Below, piece after piece: positions 45,134 through 53,934 of a stretch of 64,000 nucleotides of DNA. The position numbers and the translations under genes are program-made. The notes beneath the pieces were generated by a model. The model was given only the letters and a program-made list of their open reading frames with translations. It was not told the origin of the DNA and did not search any database. How positions within the stretch are numbered: the first letter of the stretch is position 1; each line of letters opens with the position of its first letter. The stretch is from Bacteroidota bacterium (GTDB taxonomy: Bacteria > Bacteroidota > Bacteroidia > Cytophagales > Cyclobacteriaceae): NCBI GenBank assembly GCA_018267275.1, contig JAFDYV010000003.1, positions 186,001-250,000 of the forward strand, written 5' to 3'.

Positions 45134-45153
45134 GGTCGGTGATAACACCGACC
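45134..45153. repeat. REP-like palindrome, copy 2
   Basis: GGTCGGTG, loop ATAA, CACCGACC: the same 8-base-pair stem as copy 1 (44664-44683). It lies about 50 bases upstream of the RAYT pseudogene start. Together the two copies bracket the pseudogene. Confidence 0.75.
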
Positions 45154-45281
45154 ACAGGCCCAGGTAGACGGTGCAATTAACAACTCTCGTTCATTGAGTT
45201 GTCACCCACCAAGTTGCTCACCTAATGGCACAGGATGCCGTCATCTTTTGAAACATGCTCGAAATCCATATCATCACTTTT

Positions 45282-47645
45282 TCATTCATTCCGCAACGAG
45301 GTAGCTGGGTTAGCGCGTGCCGCGCGGATGGCTTGCGTGCTAACGATGACAATCGCAAACGCCAGCAACAACAGACCCGTGAGTGGAAATACCCACCACG
45401 AAATCTCTGTTCGAATGGTGTAGGTCTGCAAATGCCAATTGAGAAGCCACCATGCCAGCGGTGAGGCCACCAGCAATGCAATAATTACCAACACCGAAAA
45501 GTCCTTTGATATCAAACCTACCAAGCTTGGCACCGAGGCGCCCATCACCTTTCTGATGCCCATTTCTTTAGTGCGCTGCGCGGCTGTAAAGGCTGCTAAC
45601 CCAAACAAGCCAAGCCCGGTGATGATGATGGTGAGCGTTGCAAACAAACTTGCAAGTCGACTGGTGAGATTGATAGTTGTGAACTTTTTTTGGAACTCTA
45701 CATCCATGAAACGATACTCGAACGGATAAGAAGGCGCGTATTTTTCGACAATGGTTTTCACGGTATTCAGCGATGTTTGCACGTCTTTGGATTTTGAAAG
45801 GCGTATAGAAACGGACCCACTCCAATTATCCAAAATCATGAACATTGGTTTCACTGGTTGAAAGGGAGAGCCCATCAGCACATCATCCACCACACCGATC
45901 AACTTTCGGTTGTTTCCCCACAAGGGTAGCTCTGTGCCAATGGGGTCTTTCAAATTCATTAATTCCAGCCCGGCTTTGTTTACAATAATTGCCATGGAGT
46001 CGCTCGGAAATTCTTCAGAAAAATCACGCCCTTGAAGTACTTTGATGCCCATGGTTTTGGTGTAATCATAGTCGGTGACCACTGTGGTAAAAATTACGCG
46101 CAGGTCTTCGGGCTTGCCAGGCCAACCCAAGAAATTATTGGAGCTGATGTTGGTGATTTCGCTATTGCTGCGGGTAACAGCATCTACTACACCCGAACGC
46201 AACAACTCTTGCTTGATCACTTTGTAATTTTTCTGTACCTCATTGTTGAAGTCAGTGGCGATCAAATTCTCTTGATCGTACCCTAATTGTCTACCTTTCA
46301 CCAGTTGAATCTGTTGATAAATGACAATGGTTCCGATGATGAGAATGATAGAAAAACCAAACTGCAGTGTCACCAAAATTTTTCGCGGCATGCTACCGCT
46401 TTTACCCACGCTCAATTTTCCTTTCAACACTTTTACCGCTTGGAAAGACGACAAATAAAACGCTGGGTAGCTACCTGAAACCAAACCTGTTAACAAAATC
46501 ATGCTCACCGTAAACAGCCAAAACTGCTGCGAAGTGTAGTCAATTACCAGTTGCTTCTGCACTAAATCATTGTAGTAAGGCAACAGCAACTGTGCCAAAA
46601 GTATGGCGATGGCGAATGCGATAAATGAAATGAAAGTAGACTCACCGATAAACTGTGCAATGAGTTCAAACTTGCGCGAGCCTACAGTCTTGCGGATGCC
46701 CACCTCGCGTGCCCTGCGTTCGCTGCGGGCTGTGGCTAAGTTCATAAAGTTGATGCACGCAATTATCAGCACAAAAATTGCGATGGCCGTAAACAACTGC
46801 ACATAGTCGTTCATCCCACCTTTTTCTACTCCATTTTCGAAATTGCTGAAAAGCCTCCAGCGCGTCATGGGGTACAAAAAGAATTCGGGCTGGGTGTCTT
46901 TTTCGCCATGCTCTTGTAGCATCAACTTTACACGATTTTCTACAGCGGCTTTATTTGCGGGGTCATAGAGTTCCAAAAAAACCTGAAAGGAATAATTGCC
47001 CCAATTGCTATTGTTACGCCTTACCCATTCGTTGTTTTGCTCGCGGAACTTCCAAGTCATCAAAAAGTCAATCTCGAAAGAGGAATTCTTAGGAACATCC
47101 TTCAAAATACCAGACACTTTCAATTCTTGCTCGCCATTTATCTGAATTGTTTTGTTGATCGGATCTTCATTACCAAACAATGCTTTGGCCGTGGATTCAG
47201 TAATGATGATGGATCGCGGGTCGTCCATCACTTGGTCGGCTTTGCCGTACACCAACGGATACTCAAACATCTCCAAAAACTCTTCGCTGGCGTAATATCC
47301 ATTCTTCATTATTTTCTTCTCGCCCACTGTAAGCAGGTGTTTACCGCCCCAATCGGTAACTACTGTTCGCTTGATGTTGCTATCGGCCGTTTTCATGGCC
47401 TCATAGGTTGGTAGCGGCACAGATGTCCAAGATTGGATTTTTCCGTCAAACTTGGCGTTGACCCATACTTGATACAGCCTATCAACTTTGGGCAGAAAGC
47501 GATCAAACGACCGCTCATCGGCTACCCAAAGCAGGATGAGAACACTACAGGTGATGCCTATAGCCAGTCCTGCGATGTTGATGAATGAGTAAAATCCGTT
47601 CCTAAAAAGATTACGAACTGTAACAATAAAGTAGTTTTTGAACAT
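45282..47645 (-). CDS. MacB/FtsX-type ABC transporter permease (copy 1)
   Basis: A 787-residue membrane protein with the MacB/FtsX double-domain plan. An N-terminal transmembrane helix (FYSFINIAGLAIGITCSVLILLWV), a periplasmic MacB-PCD domain (about 50-280), then three helices of the first FtsX domain (with NFMNLATARSERRAREVGIRKTVGS), an inner helix pair, a second periplasmic domain and a last FtsX domain (QRTKEMGIRKVMGASVPSLVGLI). The phrases REVGIRKTVGS and KEMGIRKVMGA are the coupling sites for an ATPase. No ATPase gene is adjacent. A paralogue is at 55555-57942. Such permeases move or sense peptides and lipoproteins; the substrate is unknown. Confidence 0.92.
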   Translation of the reverse strand: MFKNYFIVTVRNLFRNGFYSFINIAGLAIGITCSVLILLWVADERSFDRFLPKVDRLYQVWVNAKFDGKIQSWTSVPLPTYEAMKTADSNIKRTVVTDWGGKHLLTVGEKKIMKNGYYASEEFLEMFEYPLVYGKADQVMDDPRSIIITESTAKALFGNEDPINKTIQINGEQELKVSGILKDVPKNSSFEIDFLMTWKFREQNNEWVRRNNSNWGNYSFQVFLELYDPANKAAVENRVKLMLQEHGEKDTQPEFFLYPMTRWRLFSNFENGVEKGGMNDYVQLFTAIAIFVLIIACINFMNLATARSERRAREVGIRKTVGSRKFELIAQFIGESTFISFIAFAIAILLAQLLLPYYNDLVQKQLVIDYTSQQFWLFTVSMILLTGLVSGSYPAFYLSSFQAVKVLKGKLSVGKSGSMPRKILVTLQFGFSIILIIGTIVIYQQIQLVKGRQLGYDQENLIATDFNNEVQKNYKVIKQELLRSGVVDAVTRSNSEITNISSNNFLGWPGKPEDLRVIFTTVVTDYDYTKTMGIKVLQGRDFSEEFPSDSMAIIVNKAGLELMNLKDPIGTELPLWGNNRKLIGVVDDVLMGSPFQPVKPMFMILDNWSGSVSIRLSKSKDVQTSLNTVKTIVEKYAPSYPFEYRFMDVEFQKKFTTINLTSRLASLFATLTIIITGLGLFGLAAFTAAQRTKEMGIRKVMGASVPSLVGLISKDFSVLVIIALLVASPLAWWLLNWHLQTYTIRTEISWWVFPLTGLLLLAFAIVIVSTQAIRAARANPATSLRNE

Positions 47646-47720
47646 AGTGCCGCGAAGTTGATAATACTGATACTCCCCAGAACTGAAATGGTTGCACGGG
47701 CGAGCAAGAAAAATTTCTGG

Positions 47721-49028
47721 CTACATCGCTGATGCCAGGTACTCCACAATACCATCTCGCATGGCGGTGAATGTTCGCACAAGTTCTGTCTCATCCTCTT
47801 CCAACAAAGTAACCCTAAAACCCTGCAAGCTTGAACAAAAAGAAGAGATCGGCACCACACAAATGCCCGTTGCACCCAGCAAGTAGTACACAAATCGTTT
47901 GTCGAGGGGCATTTCTTCTTCCGTCCACTTTTCTACCAATGCCTTGATAGCATCATTCTTGATGCTCATTCTTTGTCCTGGCGTTAACACGTCCTCGCGA
48001 AAAATGATGGTGTTGTAAAAAGCGCCATAGGTTTGGTTAAATGCCAACTGCGGAATGGCCCTTAGAATATCAGCAATGATTTTGCTGCGCCTGCCTATTT
48101 TCTCGTTTGTCTCATTCCGGTAGGTTGTGAATCTGCTATCGCCCAAAATTTTTGGAATCGCCAGCTGCGGCAGTTTGGTCGAACACACTTCAATCATTTT
48201 GGCATCGTCAATGGTCTTGCACAAGCGGGTGAAGTCTGCATCTTTTTCTCGGTTGTAGTACTCCATCCAACCACAACGCGCGCCTGGCCAAGGCATTTCC
48301 TTCGAAATCCCTTTCATTGCAATGCCGGGCACATCTTCAATCACTTCGGCAAGCGAATAAGCCCGCGCACCATTGTACGTTATGTTCAGGTAAATTTCAT
48401 CACTGATCAAAAACAAATTAAACTCGCGCGCCATGGCCACAATCTTCCGCAGGGTCTCCAACGGATACACCATGCCGGTGGGGTTATCCGGATTGATGAT
48501 TAGAATCCCCACGATACTCGGGTTGTATTTTATTTTGTTGTAGAGGTCGTCTAAATCGGGGTACCAATTATTGAGCGGATCGAGTTGGTATGTGAGTGGC
48601 TGGTGACCCGCATGCGCGGCCTCGGCACTTGAGTGGGTAGAGTAGGCAGGCGATGGACCGATGATGCGCGAGGTAGGCGCTATGTATTGATAGACTTTGC
48701 CGATGGCGTCACCCAGTCCGTTGAAAAAGCAAATGTCGTCTGGCGAGATTTGTGCACCGTGACGAGCGTTGTTTTGTGCCGCCAAAAATTGGCGCGTTTC
48801 TAAAATGCCCTTAGAGGGACAGTAGCTGTAGCTATCATTTTGCATGGCAAGTTCAGCTATCATCTCGCGAATCCACTGGGGAATGACATGTTTTTTTTGA
48901 ATAGGGTCGCCAATATTTTCCCAGTAGATCTTTTGGCCGAGTTGTTTGATTTGCTCTGCCTTCTTTACAATCTCACGGATTTCGTAACTGAGTTCTTTGG
49001 CTCCTTCGCTGAGCAGTTGTTGTCGCAT
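47721..49028 (-). CDS. Class I/II pyridoxal-phosphate aminotransferase
   Basis: A 435-residue fold-type I aminotransferase. Visible are YWENIGDPIQKKHVIPQWIREMI and YSYCPSKGILETRQFLAAQNN near the N-terminus, ILIINPDNPTGMVYPLETL with the conserved N-P-x-N-P-T-G, LISDEIYLNITYNG with the pyridine-binding aspartate and the following tyrosine, and GISKEMPWPGARCGW with the PLP lysine. It resembles alanine/aspartate-type aminotransferases; the amino donor is unclear. It stands alone on its strand. A TACTTTTG box ends only 5 bases upstream of the ATG, so the mRNA may be nearly leaderless. Confidence 0.9.
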   Translation of the reverse strand: MRQQLLSEGAKELSYEIREIVKKAEQIKQLGQKIYWENIGDPIQKKHVIPQWIREMIAELAMQNDSYSYCPSKGILETRQFLAAQNNARHGAQISPDDICFFNGLGDAIGKVYQYIAPTSRIIGPSPAYSTHSSAEAAHAGHQPLTYQLDPLNNWYPDLDDLYNKIKYNPSIVGILIINPDNPTGMVYPLETLRKIVAMAREFNLFLISDEIYLNITYNGARAYSLAEVIEDVPGIAMKGISKEMPWPGARCGWMEYYNREKDADFTRLCKTIDDAKMIEVCSTKLPQLAIPKILGDSRFTTYRNETNEKIGRRSKIIADILRAIPQLAFNQTYGAFYNTIIFREDVLTPGQRMSIKNDAIKALVEKWTEEEMPLDKRFVYYLLGATGICVVPISSFCSSLQGFRVTLLEEDETELVRTFTAMRDGIVEYLASAM

Positions 49029-49033
49029 GGTAC

Positions 49034-49041
49034 CAAAAGTA
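49034..49041 (-). promoter_or_regulatory. Possible -7 promoter element of the aminotransferase gene
   Basis: TACTTTTG (minus strand) is a perfect TAnnTTTG match. It ends 5 bases before the ATG at 49028, and no other in-frame ATG is near, so transcription would begin almost at the start codon. No TTTG at the proper distance upstream, hence moderate confidence. Confidence 0.4.
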
Positions 49042-49101
49042 GTGGTAGATGCTCAAAAATGAAATCTTGCAAACAGGTTTTGAATGGAAGGGAAACAAAG
49101 A

Positions 49102-49719
49102 TTAATGAAAACTCTTCTCCCCCGCCCTAATCGCCACTTTTAAAATGTTTTCTTTCGGTGGGAAGGGGCACGAAAAACTATCTGCATAGGCGCAGTAAGG
49201 ATTATAGGCTTCGTTGAAATCCAATGTGATAGTGGTTGCACCGGGTGTCTTTTTGACATCTAAATAACGCCCCGCACCATACGTTTCATTGGCGCTGGTG
49301 GCATCGGCAAAAGCCAAAAACAGTGTGCCTCGATAAGGTCCGGCATCCATCACTTCCAAAATCAAAAGCTTACAGTTCTCTCCGTCCAGCGAAAACGAAG
49401 CATAACCATAAGGTAAATATTTTTTTTCCAACCCATCGCTGGTCGGCAGCACTACTACTTTTTTTTCGGTGGCAGGCTCAATGTTAGCAATGATTCGGTA
49501 ACGCACATCGGGTGCAAAATATTTCAGGGGCTGAAACGGTACAGAATCCATTACAAACGGAGACCCTTCGTTCGACTTCATGAACAAGTCTTTCTCTTGT
49601 CGATCTTTAAGAATCTGTTGTGCGTACTTCTCTGCCGAGTCGTTATCTATAAACGAGTAATAAGCAATGGTAGCAAGCAGCGCAAACACTGCAATACCAA
49701 TCATTCGGTTCGTCTTCAC
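49102..49719 (-). CDS. DUF1684 family protein
   Basis: A 205-residue protein with one N-terminal transmembrane segment (MIGIAVFALLATIAYYSF), probably a membrane anchor or uncleaved signal. The C-terminal part has the DUF1684 signature: FDGENCKLLILEVMD-type strand, TLFLAFADATSANETYGAGRYLDVKK, TLDFNEAYNPYCAYADSFSCPFPPKENILKVAIRAGEK. The family is common in bacteria and its function is not known. radC lies upstream on the same strand with a 9-base gap; both may share a transcript. Confidence 0.9.
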   Translation of the reverse strand: MKTNRMIGIAVFALLATIAYYSFIDNDSAEKYAQQILKDRQEKDLFMKSNEGSPFVMDSVPFQPLKYFAPDVRYRIIANIEPATEKKVVVLPTSDGLEKKYLPYGYASFSLDGENCKLLILEVMDAGPYRGTLFLAFADATSANETYGAGRYLDVKKTPGATTITLDFNEAYNPYCAYADSFSCPFPPKENILKVAIRAGEKSFH

Positions 49720-49728
49720 ATCAATTCT

Positions 49729-50430
49729 TTATAAAAATCCTTCATCAGCAAAACTAAAATATTTTGTGCCGGCTACAATCAAATGGTCGAGTAGTTGCAC
49801 TTCTAAAAATTTGCCGGCCTCTTTCAATTTCTTGGTGAGGTCAATATCATTTTGGCTAGGTTGTAAATTACCTGATGGGTGATTGTGTGCTACCACCACT
49901 GCACTCGCTAAGTCCTCCAATGCCATTTTATAAATGAGCTTCGGGTCAGCAACGGTACCTGATACGCCTCCTTCGCTAATTCGCCTTTTTTTGATTACCC
50001 TGTTCGCACGGTTCAGCAACAACACCCAAAACTCCTCGTGCGGCAAGTCAATTAACTCGCCCCGCAACATCTCATAGGCATCTTTGGAAGAGCCAATTTT
50101 GGGTTTTTCAGTTGCATCAACTTCTCTGCGCCTGCGCCCCAACTCCAATGCCGCCACTATGGTAATTGCTTTAGCCTCGCCAATTCCTTTGATTTTCATC
50201 AAATCTTTAACCCCAAGTTTTGCAAGCTCATGCAAGTTATTTTGACCCGCAGCCAATATTTTTTTTGCAACTTCAACTGCGCTTGCGTTGGCTGTGCCTG
50301 AGCCAATCAAGATCGCAATCAGCTCGGCATCTGATAACGAAGAGGTGCCTTTGAGCAATAACTTCTCGCGTGGTCGATCCTCAGGAGACCATTCTTTGAT
50401 GTTCAATGACTTTGATTCCGAAACCTTCAT
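49729..50430 (-). CDS. radC: RadC family JAB-domain protein
   Basis: A 233-residue protein. The N-terminal helical part (LLLKGTSSLSDAELIAILIGSGT) and a helix-hairpin-helix (GVKDLMKIKGIGEAKAITIVAALELGRR) are followed by a C-terminal JAMM/MPN metalloprotease-like domain with EEFWVLLLN and HNHPSGNLQPSQNDIDLT (H-x-H-x7-S-x2-D metal site intact). RadC was named for DNA repair, but its role is now considered unsettled. It starts one base from the stop of the small gene upstream and 9 bases before the DUF1684 gene downstream. Confidence 0.95.
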   Translation of the reverse strand: MKVSESKSLNIKEWSPEDRPREKLLLKGTSSLSDAELIAILIGSGTANASAVEVAKKILAAGQNNLHELAKLGVKDLMKIKGIGEAKAITIVAALELGRRRREVDATEKPKIGSSKDAYEMLRGELIDLPHEEFWVLLLNRANRVIKKRRISEGGVSGTVADPKLIYKMALEDLASAVVVAHNHPSGNLQPSQNDIDLTKKLKEAGKFLEVQLLDHLIVAGTKYFSFADEGFL

Positions 50431-50431
50431 C

Positions 50432-50641
50432 TCAAAAATGGAGCGGCTCTAACTCGTAGGCGGCTAACATCAATTTTAAATCCTCGTTCAATTCGGCCAA
50501 CGATGCCGATGGGGGCGTAAGCGATTCCTTTGTCCAGCCCTTTACCGAGCCATCGTCAAAATAAAACACTTCATAAATCCCATATTCCACTTGCCCCGTT
50601 TCGTTGGTGCGGCTAATCACGCGGTAGTTCCAGTTGTTCAT
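50432..50641 (-). CDS. Small conserved protein of unknown function
   Basis: A 69-residue protein (MNNWNYRVISRTNETGQVEYG...). It starts with beta strands (NYRVISRT, EYGIYEVFYF) around a GSVKGWTKESLTPPSASL loop and ends with a helix (LAELNEDLKLMLAAYELEPL). The pattern, a W-N-Y-R-V start and a helix of about 20 residues, recurs in small proteins of other phyla, but I cannot name the family. It is one base upstream of radC on the same strand, which supports it being a real gene. Confidence 0.75.
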   Translation of the reverse strand: MNNWNYRVISRTNETGQVEYGIYEVFYFDDGSVKGWTKESLTPPSASLAELNEDLKLMLAAYELEPLHF

Positions 50642-50764
50642 TTTAATTGCTGCAGGTTTGGCTATAGATGCAAGTTAAATTTTTTGTTTAAACCCCCAAC
50701 CTCTGAAATTGGCGCGTGGTGGATTATTGTTGAAAATCCCAACTGTAAATTGGGTTTCGATGAT

Positions 50765-50772
50765 TACTTTTG
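50765..50772 (+). promoter_or_regulatory. Possible -7 promoter element of the gcvT operon
   Basis: TACTTTTG is a perfect TAnnTTTG match, 17 bases upstream of the gcvT ATG at 50790. A TTTG at the usual distance is not present. Confidence 0.45.
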
Positions 50773-50789
50773 CAGCCACTTCAATCTAT

Positions 50790-51872
50790 ATGGAAATAAA
50801 ACAAGTACCGCTGCAGCACGTGCATGAAAAATTGGGCGCCAAAATGGTGCCATTCGCTGGTTTCAACATGCCCGTTCGTTATTCATCTGACATAGAAGAA
50901 CACATGACCGTGCGCAATTGCGTGGGAGTATTTGATGTGAGCCATATGGGCGAATTCACCATCAAAGGGACATACGCATTGGATTTAATACAGCGTGTGA
51001 CCAGCAATGATGCCAGCAAATTGATAGACGGACAAGCACAATACAGCTGCTTGCCCAACGAAGTAGGTGGTATTGTTGACGACTTGATTGTATACAAAAT
51101 CAAAGAAAACGACTACCTGCTGGTGGTGAATGCAGGCAACATTGAAAAGGATTGGAACTGGATCGCAAAACACAACACCAAAGGCGCAGAGATGACAAAT
51201 ATCTCGGAAGACATTTGCCTTTTTGCTGTGCAAGGGCCAAAAGCGGTTGGCGTATTACAAAAGTTAACGGCTACAGATCTATCCTCGATTCCGTACTATC
51301 ATTTTGCCATTGGCGAATTTGCGGGCGTGAACGATGTGGTAATGAGCAACACCGGATACACTGGTGCAGGTGGTTTTGAGATTTATGTGAACAAGGCATC
51401 TGCAGAAAAAGTATGGAATGAAATTTTTAGAGCAGGTGCTTCTGAAAACATCAAACCAATTGGCTTGGGTGCACGCGACACGCTGCGTTTGGAAAAAGGC
51501 TTTTGCTTATATGGAAATGATATCGATGACACCACCTCGCCTTTGGAAGCAGGTTTGGGATGGATTACCAAGTTCACGAAAGAATTTACCAACTCCGCCA
51601 ATCTGCTGAAGCAGAAAGAAGCAGGCGTCACCAAAAAATTGGTCGGCTTTAAAATGATTGACAAAGGCATTCCGCGCCACGATTATCAACTGAAAGACGC
51701 AGCTGGAAATGTGATCGGCAAGGTGACCTCCGGCACGCAATCGCCTATGCTATCCGTGGGGGTGGGCCTTGGGTATGTCACCACTGAGAACTCAAAAGTA
51801 GGCACGGAGATATTTGTGGATGTGCGGGGTAAGGGTCTCAAAGCAATTGTAACCAAAGTCCCATTTGTGTGA
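50790..51872 (+). CDS. gcvT: Glycine cleavage system T protein (aminomethyltransferase)
   Basis: GcvT moves the methylene group from the H-protein-bound aminomethyl intermediate to tetrahydrofolate, releasing ammonia. The start at ATG 50790 (360 residues) matches the family: [33 protein letters not shown]. Further motifs are [43 protein letters not shown] and [19 protein letters not shown]. The frame is open 81 bases further up but that part is not conserved. The next gene starts inside the stop codon (GTGA), so the operon gcvT-TPR-comB is tightly coupled. Confidence 0.96.
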   Translation: MEIKQVPLQHVHEKLGAKMVPFAGFNMPVRYSSDIEEHMTVRNCVGVFDVSHMGEFTIKGTYALDLIQRVTSNDASKLIDGQAQYSCLPNEVGGIVDDLIVYKIKENDYLLVVNAGNIEKDWNWIAKHNTKGAEMTNISEDICLFAVQGPKAVGVLQKLTATDLSSIPYYHFAIGEFAGVNDVVMSNTGYTGAGGFEIYVNKASAEKVWNEIFRAGASENIKPIGLGARDTLRLEKGFCLYGNDIDDTTSPLEAGLGWITKFTKEFTNSANLLKQKEAGVTKKLVGFKMIDKGIPRHDYQLKDAAGNVIGKVTSGTQSPMLSVGVGLGYVTTENSKVGTEIFVDVRGKGLKAIVTKVPFV

Positions 51873-52528
51873 TTTTTCAGTCGGTTGTTCGTTCTTGGGT
51901 TATTGCCACCGCAATTACGTTATGCGCACCCTTTACAACTAGGGGTCAAGAAGTAGAACTTAACGAAAAAGGATTGCACTTAATGGGAAAAGGCAAGTAC
52001 CAAGAAGCACTGCCTATCTTTAATAAACTTGTTGGATTAGATTCACTTTCGACCATCTATCGCTATAATCGCGCTGTCACGTTCACGCACCTCAACCTAT
52101 TTCAAAACGCGATCCGAGATTATTTGATACTGGTCAAACAGTTGCCTGACGAAGCGGAGTATCACTTCCAATTAGGCGACCTGTTTGAACGCGCGGGCAA
52201 TCAAACAAATGCTGAAGTCTATTACGGTAACGCCATTCGACTGGAAAAAGAAAATTTTCACTACTTTTTTAAACGTGGCACATTTTTTCTCAAAAGAAAT
52301 TCCTACGCCTTGGCAATTAAAGATTTTGATGAGTCGATCAACCTAAACCCCGAACATCATAGTTCTTACCACAATCGTGGTATTGCAAGATACAAGGTAG
52401 GCCTAAAAGAACTCGCATGTGAAGATTGGTGTCAAGCACTATTGAAAGGGAGTCCAAACTCGGCCTCACACTTAGACAGAAACTGCGAACGGTATCCAAA
52501 ACCTTGCCTACTAACTGAAAAAAAATGA
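51869..52528 (+). CDS. Exported TPR-repeat protein
   Basis: A 219-residue protein with a GTG start overlapping the gcvT stop by 4 bases. It has a signal peptide ending TTRGQ (about 27), then four TPR-like units, for example [45 protein letters not shown] and [46 protein letters not shown] proteins mediate protein contacts; here probably in the periplasm. A short C-terminal extension contains three cysteines ([17 protein letters not shown]). The comB gene overlaps its stop (ATGA), so its expression is tied to gcvT and comB. Function unknown. Confidence 0.85.
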   Translation: MIFQSVVRSWVIATAITLCAPFTTRGQEVELNEKGLHLMGKGKYQEALPIFNKLVGLDSLSTIYRYNRAVTFTHLNLFQNAIRDYLILVKQLPDEAEYHFQLGDLFERAGNQTNAEVYYGNAIRLEKENFHYFFKRGTFFLKRNSYALAIKDFDESINLNPEHHSSYHNRGIARYKVGLKELACEDWCQALLKGSPNSASHLDRNCERYPKPCLLTEKK

Positions 52529-53229
52529 GTAAAACTATTGACGTTTGTTTGAGCCCCGAACTCATGCACCTTCACAATGTACAGGATAGAACAGTAGTGG
52601 TAGTAGATATCTTGCGAGCAACATCCTGCATGGTAACGGCCTTGGCCAATGGCGCGGACTCTATTATGCCTTTTGCCGACCTGGAAGAATGCCGAAAAAT
52701 GAAAATGAGGGGTTTTGTCACTTCTGGAGAACGGGAGGGAAAAAAAGTAGATGGCTTTGACAAGGGAAACTCTCCTTTTGAATACATGGGTGAGGAAGTG
52801 CGCGGACTAAAAATTGCATTCACCACTACAAATGGTACGCAAGCCATTGAAAAATCAAAAGACGCCAAACAGGTAATCATCGGTTCGTTCTTAAATTTAA
52901 CGGCCGTAGTAAGAAATCTTTTGCTGGGTGAAAACAGTGTATTGATTGTTTGCGCGGGTTGGAAAGGTCGCGTTAACTTAGAAGACACACTTTTTGCTGG
53001 AGCAGTAGTTGAAAAACTGAAAGACTACTTAGGTCCCGATTGCGATGCACCGCTGGCGGCACGCCACCTCTACAACATGGCGAAAGACGATATGTCAAAA
53101 TTCTTAAGCGAGTCTTCGCATGTAAAGCGGCTAAACAGACTCAACATCCACGAGGACTTTGAATTTTGTTTGACAGTCGACAAATATAATGTGTTGCCGA
53201 GATTGAAGAATGGAATGATTACCGTGTAG
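52525..53229 (+). CDS. comB: 2-phosphosulfolactate phosphatase family protein ComB
   Basis: A 234-residue protein with the ComB pattern: the N-terminal VVVVDILRATSCMVTALANGADSI, then the central FVTSGEREGKKVDGFDKGNSP and FTTTNGTQAI, and the later LIVCAGWKGRVNLEDTLFAGAVVEKL. The archaeal enzyme hydrolyses 2-phosphosulfolactate in coenzyme M synthesis. Bacteroidota do not make coenzyme M, so the substrate here is uncertain; sulfolactate-derived metabolites or another phosphate ester are possible. It is the last gene of the gcvT-TPR-comB series (4-base overlap), and convergent with the LytTR gene. Confidence 0.9.
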   Translation: MSKTIDVCLSPELMHLHNVQDRTVVVVDILRATSCMVTALANGADSIMPFADLEECRKMKMRGFVTSGEREGKKVDGFDKGNSPFEYMGEEVRGLKIAFTTTNGTQAIEKSKDAKQVIIGSFLNLTAVVRNLLLGENSVLIVCAGWKGRVNLEDTLFAGAVVEKLKDYLGPDCDAPLAARHLYNMAKDDMSKFLSESSHVKRLNRLNIHEDFEFCLTVDKYNVLPRLKNGMITV

Positions 53230-53232
53230 TTT

Positions 53233-53934
53233 TTATTTCTGTTCGATGCCCAACAAGGCCATTGCACCATTTTTAAAGGCGCGGCCAAACGGGAGTACCT
53301 TATTGTCAATTTCCACGCCATCGGCCGAAACTGATTTAACTACTTTGGCGGAAACTAAAAACGAGCGGTGTATGCGCACAAATTGATGTTTGCCTAGTTT
53401 CCCCTCTAATTGGCTGATATTTTCTCTTACAATCAACACTCCATTTACCTGATGCACTTTTACGTAATCATCTAAACTCTCGATGTATTGAATGTCGCTG
53501 ACGAGTACTTTGTTCATTTTCCGATCCGCCTTCAAATAGATGAATTCCTCGACTGCGGATACCGTAGCTGCCTGAGGTTGTCTAGCATTAAAAAACTTAT
53601 TGACTGCTTTTAATAGTCGCTCAAACGCAATGGGCTTCAATAAATAATCAATCGCATCGATGTTGAATGCTTCGGGGGCAAAGTCGCGATGGGCCGTAGT
53701 GATGATCACTGCAGGCGGCCTTCGCAGGGAGTCCATCAATTGTAACCCGGTCATCTCTGGCATTTGAATATCAAGAAATAGCAAATCAATTGCATGCTTC
53801 TGCAAATAACTGTTGGCCTCAATTGCGCTACTGCACTCAGCCACTGATTCGAGCCCTTCAATTTTTGAAGTGTGTGCTAGAATTAGCTTGCGCGCAAAGG
53901 GCTCATCATCAACAACGAGGTATCTAAACTTCAT
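53233..53934 (-). CDS. LytTR family response regulator
   Basis: A 233-residue response regulator. The receiver domain (about 1-120) has the acidic pocket DDE at 9-11 and the phosphorylation site D55 (LLFLDIQMPEMTG), and the conserved lysine in YLLKPIAF. The C-terminal LytTR DNA-binding domain (about 130-232) has YLKADRKMNKVLVSDIQYIESLDDYVKVH and HQFVRIHRSFLVSAKVVKSV. Such regulators bind direct repeats upstream of targets. The partner kinase gene overlaps it by 4 bases. The target may be the divergent permease operon at 55188-58712, a guess from position. Confidence 0.93.
   Translation of the reverse strand: MKFRYLVVDDEPFARKLILAHTSKIEGLESVAECSSAIEANSYLQKHAIDLLFLDIQMPEMTGLQLMDSLRRPPAVIITTAHRDFAPEAFNIDAIDYLLKPIAFERLLKAVNKFFNARQPQAATVSAVEEFIYLKADRKMNKVLVSDIQYIESLDDYVKVHQVNGVLIVRENISQLEGKLGKHQFVRIHRSFLVSAKVVKSVSADGVEIDNKVLPFGRAFKNGAMALLGIEQK

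Noticed and set aside
45180..45202. Inverted repeat ACAACTC-N9-GAGTTGT downstream of permease copy 1
   Set aside because: Stem of 7 base pairs, no GC core and no T-run on either strand; too weak to call a terminator.
47558..47893. Minus-strand open frame overlapping the ends of the permease and aminotransferase genes
   Set aside because: It is out of frame with both supported genes and covers their junction; composition is that of a shadow.
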